Below, piece by piece: positions 59,901 through 64,000 of a stretch of 64,000 nucleotides of DNA (the first letter of the stretch is position 1; every line of letters starts with the position of its first letter). This stretch comes from Paracyclopina nana (Eukaryota > Arthropoda > Copepoda > Cyclopoida > Cyclopettidae), in the NCBI GenBank assembly GCA_019096065.1, contig JAGUCH010000001.1, positions 6,448,001 to 6,512,000 on the forward strand, written 5' to 3'. The notes under the pieces were generated by a model. It was not told the origin of the DNA and searched no databases. It saw only the letters and a program-made list of their open reading frames with translations. Made by a program: the position numbers and the translations under genes.

Positions 59901-60670
59901 AATCACACACTAGATACACACACTCGCTCATCGTGGCACGCCACTGACTTTCGCCAAGGCTGAGCTAGCGGCTTTCCCTGCCTGAAAATAAAATTATGCT
60001 ATGTTTTGGACGGATTATTATTGCACGCTGCAAAACCCAGCAAACGACAGCCAGTAGTCCATTTTGTGGCCGTTGCACCGGCAGCCCAGCTGAGTAGCCG
60101 TATTTTAACGTAGGCTCTTTTCTTTTCTAGTTGAAAAAGCCTTTGTCGTCGGTTTCTATTCCCGGAAGCCATACCGCCCTCTCTGTCAACACTTGCGCAG
60201 CCAACATGGGCAAGAAAACCACTGGGGATGGCGACAAAAGCATCAAAAGTGATGATAAAGGGTAAGTCAATTCAATTAAGGGCCTTTTGGAAAAGCTTTC
60301 CAATTTGTAGTAGAAGCATACGCCGTATGTCAAATGTTGTGCGAGCCGAGTTGCTGCAAGAAGAGAGATGATACGGCTCACAAAATTGCAAAAAATAAAT
60401 CTGAGGCTGCATTCTGCATTGCTTCTTCGCTGCAAGTTACTGCGCACTTTTTTGCTTTTCTTTTATTTAGCATCTCTGGCTAATTATATGTTTATGTATT
60501 TCAGGAGTATAAGCGACAATCATTGTAATTTGTCGCACCGTTTGGGCCGGCGAAAAGCCCTGTTCGAGAAACGAAAAAGGATCAGTGACTATGCCCTCAT
60601 TATGGGCATGTTTGGCATCCTTGTCATGATCAGTGAGAACGAGTTGTCCTCAGCTGGAGTTTACACCAAG
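41444..60670 (+). CDS. SK: SK channel gene, 5' part (incomplete at right edge)
   Basis: This is a small-conductance calcium-activated potassium channel: a plasma-membrane K+ channel gated by calmodulin-bound Ca2+ that shapes after-hyperpolarisation. Identity rests on the last exon here (60505-60670), whose [18 protein letters not shown] segment matches the invariant pre-S1/S1 region of SK channels. Upstream exons 41444-41980, 42265-42759, 43351-43416, 43493-43642, 46032-46232, 46420-47049, 47694-47897 and 60131-60261 join without stops. All junctions before 60131 are phase 0. Candidate alternative first exons are at 44854 and 53210. S2-S6, the pore and the calmodulin-binding domain lie beyond 64000. 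Membership of the low-complexity exons 41444-47897 is inferred from strand, phase and lack of another gene end; they could form a separate gene. Confidence 0.75.
42265..42759 (+). CDS. SK: SK N-terminal exon B with CX2C-X17-CX2C
   Basis: Acceptor TTTTTCAG and donor CAG|GTAATC; 165 codons, phase 0-0. It has a five-His run and a Ser run. Four cysteines follow as CSKC and CVNC, 17 residues apart (codons 95-119), the spacing of a small zinc-binding knuckle. This is unusual for an ion-channel N-terminus. The rest is basic or Ser-rich. Confidence 0.65.
42760..43350 (+). other. SK intron
   Basis: Between two GT-AG phase-0 junctions. A 94-codon open frame (42903-43187) has no splice sites or domain and is treated as chance. 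Confidence 0.5.
43351..43416 (+). CDS. SK: SK N-terminal microexon C
   Basis: Only 22 codons, acceptor TTCTTCTTAG and donor CAA|GTAAGT, phase 0-0. It encodes a highly charged helical segment ([15 protein letters not shown]) that, joined to exon D, extends a possible coiled coil. Confidence 0.6.
43493..43642 (+). CDS. SK: SK N-terminal exon D
   Basis: 50 codons, acceptor TTCTTTCAG and donor CAG|GTAGGA, phase 0-0. Charged and Gln/Ser-rich, ending in a short Gln run. Only 76 nt of intron separate it from exon C. Confidence 0.6.
43643..44853 (+). other. SK intron and probable leader of exon E
   Basis: No coding exon seen in 43643-44700. The stretch 44700-44853 becomes richer in G and CTG/CAG triplets and may hold the 5' UTR of the alternative first exon at 44854. 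No TATA box was found. Confidence 0.4.
44854..45138 (+). CDS. SK: SK candidate alternative first exon E
   Basis: Begins at Met 44854 ([11 protein letters not shown]) and ends in CAG|GTATAA after 95 codons, phase 0, matching the next acceptor at 46031/46032. Gln-rich first half, a run of nine Glu, then a Gly-rich end. The only AG acceptor just upstream (44848-44849) is in the wrong phase for the preceding exons. A separate promoter is therefore more likely than internal inclusion. Confidence 0.55.
45139..46031 (+). other. SK intron
   Basis: No coding exon, RNA gene or repeat seen. It ends in a long pyrimidine-rich tract before the acceptor at 46030-46031. Confidence 0.5.
46032..46232 (+). CDS. 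SK: SK N-terminal exon F
   Basis: 67 codons, acceptor GTCATCAG and donor TCG|GTAGGT, phase 0-0. Ser/Leu/Gln-rich and disordered, with [11 protein letters not shown], a possible basophilic-kinase site. Confidence 0.65.
46420..47049 (+). CDS. SK: SK N-terminal exon G
   Basis: 210 codons, acceptor ATACCAG and donor GAT|GTAGGT, phase 0-0, less AT-rich than its surroundings. Arg/Ser-rich, with repeated basic-Ser sites ([16 protein letters not shown]) and an aromatic stretch [18 protein letters not shown] near the end. This is the most conserved-looking part of the long N-terminus. Confidence 0.7.
47050..47693 (+). other. SK intron with a TATA-like element
   Basis: Contains TATAAATAG at 47348-47356 in a GC-richer context, possibly an internal promoter for transcripts starting near 47379 and entering exon H. 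No convincing initiator or in-frame Met links it to the exon. Confidence 0.35.
47694..47897 (+). CDS. SK: SK N-terminal exon H
   Basis: 68 codons, acceptor CTGCTTCAG and donor TCG|GTAGGA, phase 0-0. Basic first half ([11 protein letters not shown]) and a conserved-looking end ([21 protein letters not shown]). Confidence 0.65.
47898..53209 (+). other. Left part of the 12.2-kb SK intron
   Basis: No coding exon accepted. Two longer open frames (49011-49550 minus, 49654-50115 plus) have no domain or composition signal. Acceptor-donor fusions at 48431/48432 (CCTAG|GTATTT) and 51582/51583 (CTCAG|GTATAC) are weak. No RNA gene seen. Confidence 0.45.
53210..53323 (+). CDS. SK: SK candidate alternative first exon (short N-terminus)
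   Basis: 38 codons from the Met at 53210 ([20 protein letters not shown]) to ACG|GTGAGG, phase 0. It matches the phase-0 acceptor of the next SK exon at 60131. It lies in an island richer in G and C than the surrounding AT-rich intron. It would give an SK isoform lacking exons A-H. No TATA box was seen; a TCAGA stands near 53172. Alternative N-termini are well known for SK genes. Confidence 0.5.
53324..60130 (+). other. Right part of the 12.2-kb SK intron
   Basis: A (TCG)n microsatellite lies at about 53794-53823. Otherwise AT-rich with only short, featureless open frames (the longest is 57064-57495). No exon, RNA gene or transposon recognised. Confidence 0.45.
53794..53823. repeat. (TCG)n microsatellite
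   Basis: About ten TCG units with one interruption. Its translations (Arg, Val or Thr runs) explain the open frames that cover it, so none of those is called a gene. Confidence 0.8.
60131..60261 (+). CDS. SK: SK exon I, cytoplasmic linker before S1
   Basis: Acceptor TTTTCTAG, donor AAAGG|GTAAGT. It enters in phase 0 and leaves in phase 2. Encodes [19 protein letters not shown], then a Lys/Asp-rich hydrophilic stretch. It is the first exon that any transcript must share, whichever first exon is used. Confidence 0.8.
60505..60670 (+). CDS. SK: SK exon J, pre-S1 and S1 helix
   Basis: Acceptor TATTTCAG, donor AAG|GTAGGC; enters in phase 2 and leaves in phase 0. Encodes [15 protein letters not shown], then transmembrane segment S1 ([15 protein letters not shown]) and the start of the extracellular S1-S2 loop. 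The segment is nearly identical to the SK family signature. Small changes at the end of S1 (SENELSS where ETELSW is usual) are noted. Confidence 0.92.
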
Positions 60671-63600
60671 GTAGGCAGTCATTTTTCGCCTGTGCTGACC
60701 TATTTTCTGACCAGGAAAAGGTAGAAAGCAGCCTTTTCGAAAAAGGTCAATTTGACATTGTGCATTGTAGCTGCCAATTTGCGGGAGAGTGCTATTACTT
60801 TTATGACCCTCTCGGCTTATTTACTTTTTTCTTTTTGGCAGGGAGAAGCAGCTTTTTTCTATTGAAATTGACTATTTATTAGGAAATACTTTCTCTAATC
60901 AAATACCACTGCAACATCGCAGCTCGAGATTCTTTCACGGCCTTTTCCGTTCTCAGAAAATGGTTTAAGATAGTACTGTATGACAGCTGGGATACAATCG
61001 AATCTGAGGCTCTTACAGACTATCTATATGCTGGTTGCATTCGCGTGTTTACGTAAAATCCTCGCGCTACATTTGGAAAATAATTGCACGAAAACTGCAA
61101 AAGTATTCATGAGCCAATTTAAATTAATGTTTTTTGTGCCTTCATAGGTATGTCCATAAATGTTTTGAAACTTTTTTCGAACTTCAGTTCTTCTTGTTGA
61201 TGATCGAGGCAATATAGCTCCGCATTGGGCTTATCTCTTTTATGCTTTGGTGAGCATGCATAACAGCCTTGTTTTTTTTCATCTGAAAATCTAATGCCCC
61301 TAGCTGCAAATTGCCCGTAAAATTAGGCCTCGCTTATATTCGGTACGTAGTTAGGTGGCCTAGGTAGCATTGCAAACTTTCAACCTCATCACACTTATGT
61401 CCTGTTCATGTACACCCCAAACTCCTTAGGAAAATGCACGAAAAATACCTCAAGGAAAGGAGAAAAATTGTCGTATGACAAGCGCCAGCAGATACAAAAA
61501 AAATCAGATCGACTTTATGCCAACTTGAAAGTAAACAAATATAATTTTGGCTACTAAGTGCTCCACATTTTAGTCCTTTTGAGCAACATCAAAAGTTAAA
61601 TTTCATCTTTTATGAAAGAAACATGACGAAAGATAGTTTGTGTTGAAATATGCTGAAAACCATGAGACAAAATAGCAAAAACTGCCATTAAAAACGCTGC
61701 TCGGCCCCAAGCTGAACTTGTAGAGCGGCAGTCAGCAACAGATTCACTTTTCCTTATGACAATTTTTTCCATACCTTGATGCATTCTTAGTTCATGAACA
61801 GGGCATTAGGCCTACTTTCCAAGACTGAAAGACTTTGATACACTCTCATTACGAATGCAAAGTGGATGATTTTACATATGCTCAAGTTTCTCTGCTACTG
61901 ATGGAAATGCGCGACTTTCACGCTTGGTTATAAGTATGGCGGTAGAGTAGCTTGCACACTCGGACTATTTCTGAACGCCATTCTTGTTCCAGCTGGAAAA
62001 TATTGGCCAAAAACACTTTTTCTTCATGAAACTGCGTGAAACCTTTGGCCATCTTACAAACGTAAAAACACGACTTCTGAAACACAATGACTTCTGCAAC
62101 GAAGCCTTGTAAATTCAAAATTGTCGTGTGAATATACCTTAGTTGATACATAAATTAGTAGAGCGGTCAACTTCAAAAGATAACTGGTATTCGACGGCTG
62201 CATTTGCTTTATTGGCCCTTTTGGATGAAGAGTGCGATTCTCATCTGCGACTGATATTATGAGCTGACCAGGTACCATCTGTATTTTGATTGAAATTTTC
62301 TTGACAGCTTGGCTACTTAACTAGGCTGCTTTTTCGCCCTAGAGCTAGATTTATTCGGCGACAATCGACTCAAGGATATTTCCAAAGGTACTTGGCGAGC
62401 CATTCCAATATAAACTTTCTACTAATTCTTTCAGGATCACACAAAAACACTTATGAAAAGTTTTCCTGTGATCTTTTTTAATATATTGAATTTGTTTCTT
62501 AGATGTTGACCAGGGAGAAGTGCTAATGTGAACAAATAGGCGATAGCCTTGCTCCACTAGCTTCTACATTTTTCGAAGCAAAAACGGTTTTTCATATAGC
62601 AACGCCTGTGAGACATTAGCCATCAAACTTTAATGTCCAGGCAATTTTCCCTGGAATGGAGAATTGTTCGCTTCAGCATGACTGTATGGTGATTTAATAT
62701 TCAAGTGCCAACGTGAGAACTTTTCTATTTGGAATTTTTCAAGTTTTGATTCACTTTGGCTGAAAATCGCGCACACAAGGTAGCCCAAGCCGTAGTAAAT
62801 ACACTTTGTGTTTTTTGCCCACTCCAGTAAAATCAGGCCCTTTTGAGGCAATACACATAGGCTCATTATCTTCCGCATCTTTGATCGTGGCTTGGTTACG
62901 GTTGTTATCGCTTCTTATTTACTGACATCGCAACCTCGTCAGTAAATAAGAACCGATAACAACCGCAACCATGCTACGATCAAAGACGCGGAAGATAATG
63001 AGCCACAGCCTACCTCTAGGCTCTGTTGTAATTTCGTATTCCGTCCTGAAACTGAGAGCAGAGCTCTGAATCTACGACACGACAATTCACTCAACGTAAT
63101 GAACAATTTGGAGGCATGTGGTTGGTCAGTGTAACTGCACTCCGCCAAGTCTGATTACCATCCCGTGCAATGTATTTTCATCATTGGTATTGGCTAGTAC
63201 GAGAACTTGATTGTCATGCATAATAATTATTTCATGGAAATTTCTTGTGATGTGGATCCATTAGCACAAATCCGATTATCATTGATGCTATGCATCAACA
63301 TCATGATAGTAATTTCCGCTTGCCCCCACTAATGTACTTGCACCCTCTCATGGGATTCCAGTTCTTCTTATGTGGCTCTTTAGACACATGACTATATAGG
63401 AACTAGCTGATGCAAGATTTCACCTGCCTCTTAGAGGTTCTGATACTCAGCAATTTTTGCTGATACTCTCTTCTAATCACAAAGCCTATATTGTAGTGCG
63501 TTATAAGCAAGAGGGCATGTCATGTGTCAGAAGAATTGGACGTTGCATTGATTTGACATTGGGCCTTACTTAGTGAAGACCTATGTCCGTACGTTTGGGA

Positions 63601-64000
63601 AGCCACTTTTTGTAGGCAGTATCAGCCGTAATTTAGGTACTACTTTTACATTTTATGGCAATTTCACTTAGTTCAGCTTCAATTATAGGCACCGAGTTAC
63701 AAAAAAATTCCCATCTGGCAACATTGCAAGCTACCACAAAGTATCTTTAAATAGAAATTCACTTGTATGCTGTGTTCACCAACCAAGGAAATTTTTTCCT
63801 TCCGTTAAATTACGTTTTACTTAAGCCTCCTATTTCAGAACTGATCTTTTTTTACTCACTTTTCATAGCTTCAATTAGACCACTTTTCCGACCTCCTTTG
63901 GTCATATGAGCTAGAAGTGTTTTGATTAATCAGAAGTACGAAAACTTGAGCATTTCGTTTAAGGCTGTCGTAAGATTTTAAGGAAACGAGTAGAGGTTGA
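60671..64000 (+). other. Start of the next SK intron
   Basis: No reading frame with an SK S2 or S3 segment was found up to the window edge, so the next SK exon lies beyond it. A foldback hairpin sits at 62860-63004; nothing else was recognised. Confidence 0.5.
62860..63004. mobile_element. 145-nt near-perfect hairpin (foldback/MITE)
   Basis: Arms 62860-62926 and 62938-63004 (67 nt each) are reverse complements except for 5 positions, around an 11-nt loop. There is no coding capacity and no clear target duplication. It is probably a very short foldback element or an inverted duplication. Within an SK intron transcript it would form a long stem like a large miRNA precursor, although five mismatches over 67 bp is more typical of a transposon remnant. 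Confidence 0.75.

Overview
The window is animal nuclear DNA, AT-rich by eye (not counted). Genes are split by GT-AG introns, spacers are long and there are several mobile elements. The content (a Galpha subunit, an SK potassium channel, a PDZ scaffold, a secreted prepropeptide) is bilaterian. One promoter has TATAAAT about 31 nt before a TCAGT initiator, the arrangement favoured in arthropods, so an arthropod, perhaps a crustacean, is my best guess. Species cannot be fixed from the sequence alone.

Layout, all genes on the + strand. (1) 1-4682: no gene seen. (2) 4683-21012: a TATA box and candidate noncoding first exon, a putative ~13.7 kb intron holding a MITE and a juxtaposed acceptor/donor that looks like a recursive-splicing site, then five coding exons (18885-21012) of a disordered protein ending in a class I PDZ domain. 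(3) 21391-24910: a complete seven-exon gene for a divergent heterotrimeric G-protein alpha subunit (453 aa), with a non-canonical P-loop, a ~35-residue insertion before the TCAT motif and an atypical C-terminus. (4) 24911-40900: spacer DNA with a foldback element of 15-bp iterons (25559-26045), a very young Ty3/gypsy LTR retrotransposon on the - strand (29568-35477, identical LTRs, CTTT target duplication), and a Mutator-like foldback element with a 9-bp target duplication (37782-38431). (5) 40908-41300: a compact single-exon gene for a secreted acidic, tyrosine-rich prepropeptide with two KR sites. (6) 41444-60670 and beyond: the 5' part of an SK (small-conductance Ca2+-activated K+) channel gene. 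It has a very long, low-complexity N-terminal region built from phase 0-0 exons, two candidate alternative first exons (44854 and 53210), and the exon with the conserved pre-S1/S1 segment (60505-60670). S2 through the calmodulin-binding domain lie past the right edge. (7) 60671-64000: intron with a 145-nt hairpin element.

The PDZ protein, Galpha and SK channel would all suit excitable or signalling cells, but nothing in the sequence shows that they act together. The best candidates for something undescribed are the Galpha with Ala at the Ras-Gly12-equivalent position, the tyrosine-rich peptide precursor, the retrotransposon's textbook -1 frameshift signal and AT-hook/SIM integrase tail, and the two iteron-built foldback elements.
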